A DNA stretch of 64,000 nucleotides, from assembly GCA_020746875.1 (NCBI GenBank), contig JAGTJL010000012.1, positions 1,364,001 to 1,428,000 of the forward strand, read 5' to 3'. The notes under the pieces are model-generated. The model ran no database searches. It was not told the origin of the DNA and was given only the letters and a program-made list of their open reading frames with translations. The translations under genes were made by a program, and so were the position numbers. This document shows, piece by piece, positions 32,541 through 45,551 of the stretch (the stretch's first letter is position 1; every line of letters starts with the position of its first letter). This DNA comes from Rhexocercosporidium sp. MPI-PUGE-AT-0058. Taxonomy: Eukaryota > Ascomycota > Leotiomycetes > Helotiales.

Positions 32541-32559
32541 TCCATCTTCACAAACTCGT

Positions 32560-33339
32560 CTATAACTTCCACCTAACCACATACCCAAACACCGTCCTCC
32601 TCAACTCCTCATCGCCCCTATCCTCCACAAACATAACTTTCTCCATCTTCTCCTCCAGCACCTTCTCAACCACAAAGCCCCTCTCCCTCACCAGATCAAA
32701 GAACGCCATATCCTTCTCATACAACCATGGTCTATATGGCGTAAAAAACACCAACGCCTTCGCATCCTCACTCTTGAGTAACGTGTTCTCAATCGTCGCA
32801 ACCAACTTCCCATGCTCCGAGTGATTGAACAATAAATCCGCCAAGATCAACACGTCAAATCCCTTCTTCTCACTCTCTGGTAAATGAGCTAGTAAGGGCT
32901 TCGCATCAGCTCCCCAGCAATACCCCTCAGCTACCAACGCCCTCTCCTCTCTCTCCTCCCCCTTCCCACCATAGAAAGCATCAACATTCATCCACAGATT
33001 CCCCACCAGATCCGCATCCGGATAATCCGTCACCACGACCTTCCTCGCTCCCAGAACCGCACATACCAGACTTGGAAGACCGGCTCCAGCGCCTAGTTCG
33101 AGGACGGTTTTGTCTGTGATGAGGGAAGGGTTCTTTTCTAGGTAGGTGGAGATTAGACGACCTGCATTCCAGAGATGGTGGCCCCAGAGAGGGTTGTGGC
33201 CGACGAGACGGACGGTGAGTGTGCGGCCTGAAAGGAGGGTGTGGGATTCTGTCGTGGGTGTTGGGGAGGGTGGGTAGTAGTCTGCTGGCTCGGTGAAGAG
33301 GTCGAGGCCGCTGTCGAGGGTGTCGTCTTGGTCTGTCAT
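32560..33339 (-). CDS. EFM7: Protein N-terminal and lysine N-methyltransferase EFM7 (formerly NNT1)
   Basis: A single-exon, 259-residue class I S-adenosylmethionine methyltransferase of the METTL21/Nnt1-like group. In yeast Efm7 methylates the N-terminal Gly and adjacent Lys of translation elongation factor eEF1A. Visible motifs are GHHLWNAGR (about 53-61), the SAM-binding loop VLELGAGAGLPS (79-90), the acidic strand VVTDYPDADL, and LADLLFNHSEH, which corresponds to the post-SAM motif region. The C-terminal FFTPYRPWLYEKDMAFFDL is also typical of this subfamily. Length matches the yeast protein (about 260). The codon choice of the 5' half is ordinary; the 3' half is C-rich on the plus strand. 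Confidence 0.9.
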   Translation of the reverse strand: MTDQDDTLDSGLDLFTEPADYYPPSPTPTTESHTLLSGRTLTVRLVGHNPLWGHHLWNAGRLISTYLEKNPSLITDKTVLELGAGAGLPSLVCAVLGARKVVVTDYPDADLVGNLWMNVDAFYGGKGEEREERALVAEGYCWGADAKPLLAHLPESEKKGFDVLILADLLFNHSEHGKLVATIENTLLKSEDAKALVFFTPYRPWLYEKDMAFFDLVRERGFVVEKVLEEKMEKVMFVEDRGDEELRRTVFGYVVRWKL

Positions 33340-35266
33340 GATGATGGCCTCGAGCCTGGCGGCCTAGAATTGTTGATGACGACTAGGCGAGTCTCGAATA
33401 GGGGGGCGAATCACGTGGCCTATTAAGTTTCGAGAGGTTTCAAGCTCTCAAGGTTGCCTTGAGTTGTGTCAGCCTTTTTGGTGCCCGATTGACCTTTGTG
33501 TTTCCTTTCTTCGGGCTAGAGGCATAGACAAGGAAGGTCGGACGTACGATTGGCTTGAGGATTCAAGTAGAGCTAGGGTATGGCGCGATATTGTGCTAGG
33601 TAGGACTCGATCGTCAGATTGTTGGCACTATGATGTACCTGGATGGGGAGATATTTTCGAGGTTGTCTGGAGGAGTGATTGAATGCTGTTCTAGATAATT
33701 GGTAGATCCTGTGTGACTGCCACTGTAGCTATATCTTGTGACAATTTCATGTGGTCAAATGAACTAGTCGATCCTGTTCTCTTTGCCCGAGTTGAATCCT
33801 AGGATGGTGAACTTGATGGAGGGAAGTTTCGTTGTTTTCCCTAAGCGAGAATTTGGTGGGAGGACTAGCTCGAGCCTAATTGGTGCTCTGAGGGCCTTTT
33901 AGTTGCGGCAGTTGACATGGAGGAAGATAGATATACCATGTACAAGAAAACAATAATGCGAGCGACGTCGTGTAAGTTTTTTTTTGAAGATAACTCACCT
34001 AGCTATTACACACTCGTGGTCTTTGAGTCCTAGATACAGTATCAATTTGATCAAATTCAACATTTTGGACCCCTCCATGACCCCGCTGAGCCCGATTAGA
34101 TAAGGCAAGGCCGGCCAGACTCTGCCCTGCTTATCATTTCTACTTGCCGTTCCCGCGCGTGCCTCGGGGCTACGTTACTCGTTACTTACTCGAGCCTCGC
34201 CCTCGCCTTGCTTGTTTCAGGGACTTCGAGGATCATAAACATCGGTCTGGGTGGTTTAGGGCTTTGTGTTTTAATCGGCAGGACTATAAAGCGAGGTTGC
34301 ACTATCGTAAATGTCATAGTTGCACAACAAGGAGAATCTAACAGGACAATTCAATCAATCAAATAAATCTCTTCAGATAACCACGGTATCGCATCGCCAG
34401 CCTTCTCAAGCGCCAGACGAAAGTCCAGCCAGGGTCTCGGACTGACTAGCGTGGGGCCGACGGTGCAGTGTAGCGTAGCCAATGGAAATATGCTCACTCT
34501 TTCAACCTCCTCCACCACAGTAGTAGCAAGCACCAAGCATCAAACAGATAGACCGGCTCCCAGCCAGAAGAGCGAGTACCACCATGATCCCATTCCCTCC
34601 CTCCCACGCCCTCCGGACATTCAATCACCCCTCGCACGGAGGTAACCAAACAACAGCGGGGTCAACTGTGCAAATTCTCTCTGTCTGCCGCCCCAACCAG
34701 ACAGCCAGCAGCCCGAGGTTCCAGTTTCACACCATTCTTAGTCAATAGACAAAATTCACACTCTCTCAACCACCCAGTCCTATCAGCTTGGATCCGTCCC
34801 ATCGCGCCAAACCAGACCAAACCAAACCACACCCACGCTCTCGCGAGATCTTGATATCCGGTGCTGACTCTCCTTCCCTCCCAATTAATCAGCTCAAATC
34901 CCCTCTTTGTCCTCCCTCGTCCCTCCGAACATCGTCCTATGCCTGCCGTTTGCAACACTCAGTCATCGATCATCCCATACGAATCCCTTCCAACGGGTCG
35001 ATTAGCACTTCTGCTCTAGAACACCAGTAGAAGCCCCAGACGCTGGTACCAGGACATCAGGACGACTCGCTTGCTTGCCTGCTTGCGAACATACAGCCTC
35101 ATTGCGCCGGTCCCCAGTGCCAGTCCATGCAGGTTGCGACCCGGAAGTTTTGACAGCGTCTCCCGAAGACCTCAAGCCTATTTCAACTTCATCGACTTGT
35201 GCAGCTTGCCTGCTGCCACTCCCCGATTACCACACCTGCTCTCCGGCGACCACCCACTACTGGAAT
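33340..35266. other. Divergent intergenic region between EFM7 and the copper-fist gene
   Basis: No coding region supported. The last 600 bases (about 34640-35266) are C-rich with few G on the plus strand and contain many short tandem CCA-type runs, as expected for a long 5' leader of the copper-fist gene. A small ATG frame at 35071-35340 overlaps the real start and could act as an upstream frame. Confidence 0.45.
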
Positions 35267-37027
35267 ATGCCGTTAATCAACGGAATGAAGATGGCCTGGT
35301 GAGTGCTTTCCCCCTCATTGTACATGCTTGGCACGGCTGAGCGCTTTCGTATGCGCTGTGAGCCTCATTGACATCATCGGCGATACCTAAGACATTGATA
35401 TTGGGCCTTTTACTTGTCGTACCTGTGGATACACGCTAACATTTGTCTCTGCAGCGAGCCATGTATCCGAGGTCACCGGTCCACGAAATGTACCCACGCG
35501 AACGAGCGATTAATGGTGCCAGTGAGGAAACCAGGAAGGCCGTTAAGCGCATGCCCACACCCTCAAGACCAAGCATGTGGTTGTAGCAGTGTAACTGCTG
35601 CCATTCCGAGGAAACAGGCATGCCACTGTAGCAGTACTGTTACGCCTGGAAGCGATTTACCTTCCCCAACCAAGGTTACTTTCAAGATCGATAAGAGAGC
35701 TGGCAGGCCTCCGTCTAGCAGGAAACCATCTTACGACACAATGAGCCTGGAGAGGATGGATGCTAGTCAAATAAATATACACGGACCACAACGTGTTTCT
35801 GTACCATATACAAATGGCTATGCAGTGACTGCTCCTGGACCACAGATGATAGGGTTCGCACCGCCGTTTTCACAACACAACTACGGTATTCCGTTACAAC
35901 CCTCTCCACAAGCTATTTACAACGGCGCGAATGGCTATATGAATGGTGGAATACATAATGGGATACATAATGGACTCGAAAATGTCATGGAGAGTCCCTT
36001 GGCTACACTTGTGCCATTCAGCAGCGGGGATTCTGGAAAGTTTATCAATGGAGGCTCATATATGGACGCTGTTGCGACGGAAACTGTTAGTGAAATGAAG
36101 GCATCCAATGGAGGTTCTTGTTGCGCCCCCAAGCAGAATGGCAATGCCAAGCAGAATGGCCATAGTCACACATCAAGTTCTAGTTCGATCTCAGAGCCCC
36201 GGGAGCTGGCCCCTAAGGTAGCAAGCTGTTGCTCCTCCAAAGCTACTCAGCAAATGCCCAAGCTGGAACCGATGTCAACAAAATCAACTCCGCAGATCTC
36301 ACATCAAATGTTACCCCATAACGGAATGCATTTCCCTCAACCCACCGTTTTCACATACCCCGCTTCATATGGATCGTTCCAAAACCCGCTTCACCCAAAC
36401 GCATGGCGACAGAGTATTCAGACGAACAACTACTCTCAAGCCCCCCTTCCGCCAGGACAATTACCATTCGGGGCTCCTCTTGCAGCTGGACTCGATACAG
36501 TTCACACCTGCGGCTGTGGAGATACATGCCAATGTGTTGGTTGCGCAGCCCACCCCTACAACGACGCAACCCAAGACTACGTACGCTCAGCGTACAATCT
36601 CTCTATGGAACATCCCAACCCCGAGCCATACACAAACGGACATCATCATCCGAACGGTAACGGAAGTATGAACGGCAACGGCATTTCAGCAACGCAACCT
36701 CCAACAGCCGATCCCGTATCCTCGCCCACAGCACACACGCCCTCGAGCACAACCTCCGCGAACGGCGAAGAGCAGAACTACTCAGAAGCTGATTTCTTCT
36801 TCGTCAGCTACCCCTTCTCAGGCGATGGCTGTGGAGGCGACACGCAAAGCTGTCCATGCGGAGATGATTGCGAATGTCTGGGCTGCACGATCCATCGACA
36901 GCCGACATTACCGTGCATAGGCGACGATACTGGCTGTCCCTGCGGCGACGATTGTCAGTGTATAGGCTGCGAGATTCATAAAGGCAGTGCACCTGCCGTA
37001 TCCGTACCCACCGCTGCAGCTGAGTGA
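35267..37027 (+). CDS. Copper-fist transcription factor (Cuf1/Mac1-like)
   Basis: The model is join(35267..35298,35455..37027), 534 residues, with a 156-nt intron (GTGAGT...CTGCAG) that splits the Cys11 codon. The start gives MPLINGMKMACEPCIRGHR, placing the zinc ligands at the canonical C11, C14, C23 and H25, followed by the minor-groove KPGRP motif (36-40). Unspliced translation would lose the fist. The middle is disordered and rich in N, S, P and Q, with SCC-x-x-K pairs at about 230 and 270. The C-terminal part holds three clusters of the form C-x-C-x3-C-x-C-x2-C-x2-H at about 363-377, 477-491 and 505-519. Such clusters bind Cu(I) and regulate activity in Cuf1 and Mac1. It likely controls copper uptake or tolerance genes; activator versus sensor details cannot be read from sequence. 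Confidence 0.95.
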
Positions 37028-37789
37028 TAATCGCAGCCTTTCTTTTCTGTTTCTCTATCATGCATTGCTTTGGCGTTACGAATAGATATGGGAAGGAACC
37101 CATCTGGGGCATGTGAGGAACTACAACATGGAAATGACAGCATGACATATCGTTTCATGAATTGCATATATGGGATGGGATGGGTATGGGATCTAAAATG
37201 GGATTTGTCTTCTTTCTTTCTGCTACCTCGGCTTCTGCGTTTCTCTGCATCTGGAACTGGGACTGGGACTGGGACTGGATTTTCCTGAAATGATACCCCT
37301 TCCTTCTTTTCTTCTTTCCTTCTTCCAAGTTCAATTGGTGGTTCTGTTCGTGTCCTGATACAGTATGACAGGCAAGGCAAAGCAAGAGTTTTTGTTTATA
37401 CTTTTATAGACAGTAGTGAAGAATTTGATAGTGCGGTGTGCTTTTGCACCCTTGCACGATTGGAACAGTCAACTTGTCACTACATGTTTTTTTTTTTTCA
37501 AATGTTTCTATTCTTATACTCAACTCAACTAACTGACCGAGTGTATCCTCGATGATTCCTGTCCACAACGGATGCTACCATCGCTTGCATGCAGATTCAT
37601 GCTGTGCGCGCAAGTGCCTCACAGAGTTTTCTTTCTCCTTGCCGAAATTCATCCAGTATCAAAAGTATATCCAGAACTCCAAATTCCATCAATCTCAGCT
37701 GATGCACCAAAATGCGCCTTTATACCAAATTACAACGTCATATCATACACTCCGTCCCTCCCCCGCACGTTCAGTTTAAAGTGGTGAGA
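37028..37789. other. Convergent 3' regions of the copper-fist and Zn2Cys6 genes
   Basis: Two genes converge here, so both 3' UTRs fall in this interval. It contains a GGGACT tandem (about 37256-37275) and a poly-T run near 37487-37498. No coding region is supported. Confidence 0.5.
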
Positions 37790-40418
37790 CTACCACGCAA
37801 TGACGGTCTCCCTCTCCTCTCTCGTCCCATCTTTCCTAGGTAATGCCCTCTGGCACTTAACTTTTATATACCGTTCCGGCATATGGAAATCCACAACCAT
37901 CAACTGCACTCTATTCTCCTCTGGGACAAACCATCCATCCACCTGCCTATTCTTAAGCGCACTCTTCTTCCTCGTCGGCACCCCCTTCCCATTCATCTTC
38001 CCGTTCTCCACAATGCTGAAAGATCCAGCGTGGCGCTTCACACCAGGTCCGTACGCCTCAACGCCATATTCATCGCCATGCATTTCATTTACCACCTCTG
38101 AAATCCGACGTCCGCTTTCCCAGCCGCCAATTGAGCGCCTGTCTTCGACGATGTGCGGAGGGCTGGGATAACTGTTCATCTCGCTCGAGGATTCGGGACT
38201 CGTTGATGCGGAGGGTAGTGGTGGATCAGGTAATCCGTCTTCCTCGCACGCAGCTAGCCACCTGCCTATCCTTGCGCTGAGCACACCGTCCCACATACCC
38301 TCTTGCCTTGGACTAGACCATAAGATCGCGATGGCCTCGCGGCGGATGGCTGGGTCACGACATTTACTGGCTGTGACGTGAAGAGGGGGAACAATCCCAG
38401 TGTCGAAGCTGAAGCGTGTATTGCGCGGGAGTTGGGTGGAGTCTTGCGAAGCGACGATTTTCTGACAGGTACGTACGATGTAGGCGAAATCGTCATTGAA
38501 GTCGTCATACATCATCTCGGACTCGTTTTGTACGGTGGCGAGCATTATAGCTGTGCTCTTCTGATTGAGAGAGAGGATTAGAGCGGCTGCGTTGATGACC
38601 GTTCCGTCTGGGAGGATTGCCGTTTTGAGCAGGGGCGCAAAGGCTTTTTCAAACAGCGAGAGTTGTTTGGTATGCATTGTGTACTGTTTGGTTATCAGAG
38701 CTGGGGGATCACTTGTCGAGGGGGCGTAGCGTCTGTTGAAGAGTGTTCGGCGGTAGAATTGGAGGGTGCGGTCCATGAGGAAGTCCCAGCATCGTTGCGC
38801 GGTTGGGAAGTCGGTGAATGGCGCTGTTGGGATGGGTAGGTGCCAGATTTTGTGGGTGTCCCAAACCAATGGGGGTATGCCCGGTACCATTCCGAAAAAG
38901 AGACCTGATCCATCGAGCCGGACAAACGATTGTATGAGAACTTCTTCGATTGTTAGGTCGTTTTGGAGAAGCGGTACTGGAGTGGGACTTCGAGAAGCGA
39001 GGGGACGTTTGCGACTTGTGTTGGGTAGTTGAGCTGCAATTGAGGTTTGACTTGGCATTGGGTTGAATGTGGATGGAGTAGGAGGCGCTGTTGAAGGGGG
39101 CGTGTATGTGGTTGGTGTTGTAGGGTTGGAAGTTGACATACCAGACATCGAAGGTCGTCTCAGGTCGCAGTATGTCGAGGCGTCTGGGGAGGGGTTTCCT
39201 GGAGACACTCTGTTCTCACTATAGTACCCGTTCGTTGGAGAGGGCATGATAGGGGAATGAGTACCCCGTGCCTCCTGTCTGGATTCCGTTCCTCCCATAT
39301 GACGAATTAAGAATTCTGGTTCGTGCACGGGAGACTTGTATGGGTTTCCTTGCACGTTAGCATCCTGGTAGGGTTTTCCGTCTGCTGTGTCTAGTTGAGG
39401 ATGGTTCTCTCTTTCGAGGTATTCTTCCACGTGCTGAGAGATCGCCCTTTCCTTTGATACATTGTCGCACCCTTCTCTTGTCTGGAGAAGATTTGAGACT
39501 TTGTTTACATGCGCTGATCTAAACTTAGAAGCATCAATGGCGCCCGTCCGCGGGATCCATGGTCGGGATCCGGGTTTGCCCACGTAGTAACTTCGGAGGA
39601 TTTTGAGCCCCCCGTATATCTGTTGAACACTGGCGGCGTAACTGCCTTGGAATGTCTCGAAGCAGACAAAGAGTAGGCATGCAATGAGAGCGTTTCTCAA
39701 CTGCGGCGAGCCGGATGAGGATATATAGCTGTTTAGTGACTGGATAGCTCGTAGATGTGCAAGGACTGCCTGCTCGTGGTGCTTCTTGTCGATGCTCTGG
39801 ATGACATTGACCTTCAGATTGGGTCCAGGGGCAGACTCTAAGCTCTTGTTGAGAGCTCCAAGGGCAATGACGGCGTGTCGAATAGCGGGAACACTATGGC
39901 TCTCTTGGAGAACAAGTTTCGTCCAAAAGGTGGGGTCATAGAACCCTGACAATTCATGGGCCGTACGTTCAGTGAAGACTTGAAAATATCTATGCTCATC
40001 TTCCGTGGAATGGATGGACACACTTGGGCCGTACAAGCTGGTAGATGGAATCCGAGGTTGAAGTTGAAGTAATCCACGGGACTGCACCGGCTCGGGAGAG
40101 TAGCCATCACAAGTTCTTCCAAACTTTTGGCACCGAAGACATTGGGGTTTGGTTTCATCACATTTGACTCTTCGAGCCTGTATTGCCATTAGCATCTACA
40201 TTGGAGATGACTATGTTGAGCTCGAGACCCACCTTGCAGGTCACACATCCAGACTTGACCTTGGGCTTACTTGCCCGGGGCTTCTTCACCAGTCGACCCT
40301 CATCCGAGGACGATGACCGTCGATAGAGCTCGGTAGGATAGGCTTGTATCGGCGGTGGATATTGGATGGTCTGTTGCATGGCCATCTTCGAAGGATGTTG
40401 CAAAGAGTGGTTGGCCAT
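37790..40418 (-). CDS. Zn2Cys6 transcription factor
   Basis: The model is complement(join(37790..40177,40233..40418)), 857 residues. The 55-nt intron (GTGGGT...TAATGG...ATACAG) lies inside the zinc cluster, between CVTCK and ARRVKCDE, a common position in this family. The binuclear cluster is C58-x2-C61-x6-C68-x6-C75-x2-C78-x6-C85, preceded by basic residues (KKPRASKPKVK). After the DNA-binding domain comes the fungal-specific regulatory region (SIHSTEDEHRYFQVFTER..., LIACLLFVCFETFQG), a long Pro/Thr/Ser-rich linker (about 330-430) and a conserved C-terminal region ending ERETVIAW. Target genes are unknown; it is not next to a biosynthetic cluster. The N-terminal Gln/Pro-rich stretch may be an activation segment. 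Confidence 0.95.
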
Positions 40419-43400
40419 GGCTGCAAGTACTGTTCAGGAATGCAGAGGTACACATAAGCAGCTCTCGGGATCGTCGAAGCTGCAAGCTACATGGGTCAGA
40501 TCAGGGATCGGCCAGTGCATATATGTGAGAAGCGGAGTTAGGGGGTAAGAAGTGATTTCTGGTCGGATTTGAGACATTCAAAAAGGTCATGGTGAGTGAG
40601 TGTTGGACATGTCGTGGGATTAGGAGGTTGGTGGTGGAGTTGATAAGTATGTTTGGGGGTCCCGGAGCTTCGAGATGCATGTATGCTGCAGGTCTCTCGC
40701 CTGCTCGCTAGGCTGTGGTCTGTATCGGTCCTGCCGAAGTTCGACTGCTTGGAGCTCCGGCTGGACGAATCAGCAGCAGGGAAGCCCTGTAGATATTCGC
40801 TGCGAATCGCGAGATATGGGAACGGTGAGCCGGGGGGATGGTCTTGGGGTTCGACGTGGGAGGTCCGCGAGTAGAGAGCATTGTGGCTTAGAACTGCCGG
40901 ATGTAACACATCTGGTCTGGTATCATTTTGGCATGGTATGCTATGGAAAGACATGGCGCATCAAAACAACTTTGCGGCACAAGCTATTCGCATTCAGTCA
41001 TCAAGAAGCCCTGAAGAAATGATGAGATGTGGTGAGAAGGCTCAAGGGAGAGAGATTACGGCCTTGGAGGGAGAACCTTGGAAGGGAAGGCTGGGCCATG
41101 AATATCTCTCCCTCGTTCAAGTCCACGCTTCTCCCATTCCGGGCTCCTTTGCGAGCTTCTCCAGGTGCTAGGTAGGAACACGCAATGCAGGTGCCATGGG
41201 GCCCCAGTGCCGTACTGTTTGTATGCTGGTTGAATACCAGTGCTGTGGTTCGCACAGATATGCAGAGCGTCCCAACAATCCATTCTCAGTTCTGACTGCA
41301 CATCGATTCGATATCGACATCGCACAGACGGCCAGGCTGGCTGTCAGGGCTTGGGTAAGATGAGCATGAGCATGAGCATGAGCATGAGGATGCCGCCATG
41401 CTGGATTCGAAAATTCGCTCGTCAGACGTCGTCACGTCGGTGTAAGTCATTGGGACGATCCGACTTATCCTGGATAAACAGCACAGCACAGCGCTGCGGG
41501 AGAACCATTGGATGGATTACGGATGGATTCTTCGAGAGTCCTTCCGTGTTCGCGGGTTCTCCCACGCCAAATTATCCCCATGTCTTGAAAGATAGTCGAA
41601 ACTCCTCTGCTGATTGGCTGCAATTACGATCCCTGGCGCGAAATGGGAGTGTCCCAGCTTCTCGCCCCTATAACTTGCGTAATTTCTATGGCATGGCATG
41701 AGTATCGGATCATCGGCCGATTCATTTATTGAGATTGAGAGACGTGCTCGAGATCTGGTCAGCACTACTCGGACGACTTGGGTCCATCATATTGCGCGAC
41801 AATTTGGACAATTCGGGGAAATAATAATAACGAGAGTGTACTTCGATAACTCTTGCGGCCGCATCCACTCCAAATCCCACCATATTCGAAGCGAGCACAC
41901 GGCGCCGCCGTAGGGCTACGTATGAACCACGAATAGCAACAGCGCCCCAAAAACGCCAGTTCTAGGGGTTGCATACTTTGGAGCAACGACATCTTGCTGC
42001 AGTCAAGCCCAAGTCTCCTGATTAGATGTTGCTGCAATATCACCTACAGTAGCTCAGTGATTAATCCTCCTCGCACGTCTGACTGCCTTGAAGGGGAATT
42101 GAAGAATAATGCGCGTCGTTCCTTAGCCTCACTCTCATGGGCCTCTGATTCGTAAGGCTGACCCCCGTCATGCCTTAGACAACCGTCCAGTCTCCCTGTT
42201 CCGGCTCTCCATACGATGCAGGTCGGCTTGTTGGCCATGCAAAGCAGGCTTGTTGATTGCTTCGGAAGTCGCATGTCTTTTGTCAAGTCTACCTCTAAAG
42301 ACCTACTACAGAAAAGCTTCCATTCTTCTGCACCTCCTTCTTTACCTCCCTCGGCGACCTAGAAATGGTGAGCCCTAACGGCTATATGCAGGGCCCCAGT
42401 CTGGTAAGATGTTACCAAGAACCTTACAAATCTTCCGAGTTCTGATACATAAATAGATCGTTTCTCTTGATCGACGGCCGTTTACAGTCTAATTGAAAGG
42501 GTAATTCATTTGACTTACTGCTTTTGTGCTTATCTCACAACTTAAGACGTCGCTATGGCTTGAAGACGGTAATTGGATTGACGCCTCGAGGCAGGCTCCC
42601 CAGCTCCTGGGATAGGGGAGCGGCCCAGGAAGACGTGGCACAACAGAGCCCTGCCGTCTATGCAGGCCGACATCTCAAGCGTGCATATCACAATCCCAAG
42701 TGCTGTCGCGTGGATGCAATCAGAAGCCTCAAGCCGTTATTTCATGCAGGGGATGAGATTTGGGGGCCGTATTCAGACGTCAATCCAGCCCCTAGAGCTC
42801 GAGTCACGATCTGCATTATACTTGGGAGTTGAAAGTTTGTCACTCCGGGGATCAAACTGGCGCCTCTTTGACAATTGGCTTGAATTTAGGCTTTTATGCC
42901 TGTTCCTTAGTTGCCTATGTAGGCAAGACATTGAGCCTGAGAACATCAACCCCTATGAGCTGTATGTTGAGACGTTCGAGCCACCAAGCCTCCTAAAGCT
43001 CTTTCATATTGGGATCTTCTACCTTCATTCTAGAGAAATTATAATCTAGCTTGGTAGGATTCCACCTGAAGTTCCAGCCCCAAGCAGTACAAACCAAGCG
43101 ACGATATTGCTATGCTATCATCCTGCTTTCTCTACGGGTTAGGAATATTGTTTCCCCTCGCATTTCGGCGAACATAGACAGCATCCGGAATGAAGAACCC
43201 TTTGGAAGCATGTGAACTTCGATTTCATGTCAGAAGCACTTCTGAATTTCTACCTTCTTCCATCACATCCGTCAACGGCAGCGGAAGATAGATAAAGTAA
43301 GCTAGATCGCACTAACATTGTCTGTCTGTAAGATGGCTGGAACATCAACTCTGGGAAGAAAAAGAGGCACAGGTATGAATAGGACCGAAAAGAAAGAGAG

Positions 43401-44226
43401 GAGAAGACTATCTCACTCTCCTCTGCTTCAGCATACAGAGCACAAAATGATATGCAGAGCCAGGAACTAAAGAAGGGTAAGCAGAGACTAGATTTACATG
43501 TATGTAAACAACTACCCCGGATGTTTCTCGAACAGACATGCCGCGCCCGAGCACCATTCAGATCCAGACAATTCCCTCCTGGAACTCACCTATGCATCTG
43601 GAAAAGTTTCCCCAAGAATAAAGCTGATATGACTTTCTACTTTCGATCTCCATTGTCACGAAGATATTGAGGGTAGACTCTCGGTGAAGGGAGCTGGCCA
43701 CAAAGAGAGACGGTAGGTGAAATTAAGCTTAGAACTCCTACTTTGAAACTGGATGAAGACATGGATATATATTTGAAGAATAACAGTGTTGTCAGTATAT
43801 TGCTGAAATCTCATAGCAGAAAATACTTCCAGAAGAAGTCCACATGATCACGTCCTACCTCTCCTGTAGATCACCACATCAGGATCCTCAAAACGAGATT
43901 CAGTACCCCGAATCTCGGGACCATCTGAAGCAGACGTACTTACATTCTACCCAACAACTTGGTTCGAAAATCTCAAAAACTTTCGGATCCCACATTGCTT
44001 TCAAAGAAGAACTATGTATGATTGCTCAAGCGTGACAAATTTGTGACGAATCAAACAAACCCAAAAAGACGGAACGGACCCCGCGCTTGCCATCACCTCT
44101 CCCGCTTCGTCAGCCTAGTCGACAGTTAACCAGCCCCGGAACTTCAATACAATAAATGTGTCGATCCTTCTCATAAAATTCGTAAACAGGACTTCTACTT
44201 GAGTCTTTGCAGAAATTACCAGTGAG
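40419..44226. other. Long intergenic region without a supportable gene
   Basis: This 3.8-kb gap has frames up to about 150 codons on both strands, overlapping and without domains. The 40.4-41.2 kb part likely holds the Zn2Cys6 promoter. An ATGAGC hexamer tandem (four copies) lies at about 41360-41384. Nothing else could be recognised. Confidence 0.5.
41360..41392. repeat. ATGAGC hexanucleotide microsatellite
   Basis: Four exact copies of ATGAGC followed by a degenerate ATGAGG. Non-coding context; likely length-variable. Confidence 0.8.
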
Positions 44227-45046
44227 ATGGCAGATCCAGCATTATATACGTACCCCTCTCCCTTGGAAGGGTATGAAAATGCCCCGCAGTTGTCAGATGA
44301 GAAGGCTGAGGATGGGAAGAGTGAGTAAAACGATGCTCAGAACATCTAAACAACTTATTCCAAATTCGCTCAAAGATTGAAGTTCATTAACACTCCATTC
44401 CAGGCTACAAGAATCCCCAAACGGGAATCCTGAGCAAGAGCTACGAGCGCTTCACAGAACCCCTTGACAACGGCATACGAGGAGCTTTGTGAGTACTCAT
44501 TCGCTGTATACCCATATGAACGTTTGAAATTCATTGTTTGAAATTGACATTTGACATTGAATTGTGCTGATTGTCATGATAGTGATATACATATCTACTA
44601 CTTCCAAGCCAATCCCGAACAACTCAAATTCGCCAAAGAACTATGGACACGGATTCGTCTCGAATGTATATCTCCCTCCTCTTCCATCCTCTTCCCGTTC
44701 CCTTCAAAATCTCTCCCTTCCCACCAACTCCCTCTAAAACCAAACTAACACCCCATCCTCCCCGTCCATAGTCCCCGAACTCCGCATCTACACCTTCTGG
44801 GACCGGCCCATCGGCCCCCACCCGGTAGCAATGTTCGAAGTAAACCTCTTCACCCCCGCTCAATTCGGCGCTTTCATCCCATGGCTGGTAATCAACCGTG
44901 GTCCGCTCAGTGCGCTGGTCCATCCGAATACGGTTGATGGGGAGGGGAAGGCGTTGGATGAGTATAGGGATCATACTCAGAGGGCTACGTGGTTGGGGAC
45001 GCCTGTTGTGTTGGATCTGAGTATGTTTAGGTCGAGGGGACGCTGA
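44227..45046 (+). CDS. DOPA 4,5-dioxygenase family protein
   Basis: The model is join(44227..44320,44404..44488,44583..44665,44772..45046), 178 residues. Introns of 83, 94 and 106 nt have GTGAGT, GTGAGT and GTATAT donors and AG acceptors, all in frame. The domain is nearly the entire protein: FDIHIYYFQANPEQ, then FPELRIYTFWDRPIGPHPVAMFEVNLF, then LVINRGPLSALVHPNT and HTQRATWLG. The His residues at DIHIYY, GPHP and LVHPNT are likely metal-site ligands by comparison with the family. Fungal members related to the Amanita enzyme open the DOPA ring to make betalamic-type pigments, but most ascomycete homologues have no proven substrate. No pigment genes flank it. Confidence 0.94.
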
Positions 45047-45551
45047 GGTGTTGGGATGGAAGTTTGGGTGGGAGAGTTGAGTGGAGAGGAACTGTAACGG
45101 AATTCGGACTTGATATCACAAATTATGTAGAATATAGGGTTGAGTCTGGTCTTCATGAAATTCGCAACGAGAGATGGTACAAATCAAGCTGGACATCGAG
45201 ACACAGTATATGCGCGGAAAAGGAGAAAGTTTTGTTTTAATATGCGTCTTGGTAGACGCTCCCAAAGACACATAAAGAAACGATCATTTTATTGCTCGAT
45301 ATGGTATCATTACAACTCAATCGCGGTGACTTCACACCTATTTTCACCTCCACAGATTGCACCCTGTCGCTGTCGATTGATAATGCGAGTGACCCAGGCG
45401 TTTACCATTCGTATCACTACCCCATATGCAAGTCGCTATCAACAATCAAAATAGAGACCTTTATTCCGTCTAAAAAACCACTCCAAGTTTGAAACCCAGT
45501 GCCAGCAAACGCCTGCAATGAATATCAAAAGCTATAAGCAACGTACGATGC
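45047..45551. other. Convergent 3' regions of the dioxygenase and CK2 genes
   Basis: No coding region seen. AT-rich sequence compatible with two facing 3' UTRs. Confidence 0.5.

Noticed and set aside
41240..43049. Frames of 129-153 codons in the long gap upstream of the dioxygenase gene
   Set aside because: No domain, no consistent codon pattern and frequent overlap with frames on the other strand.
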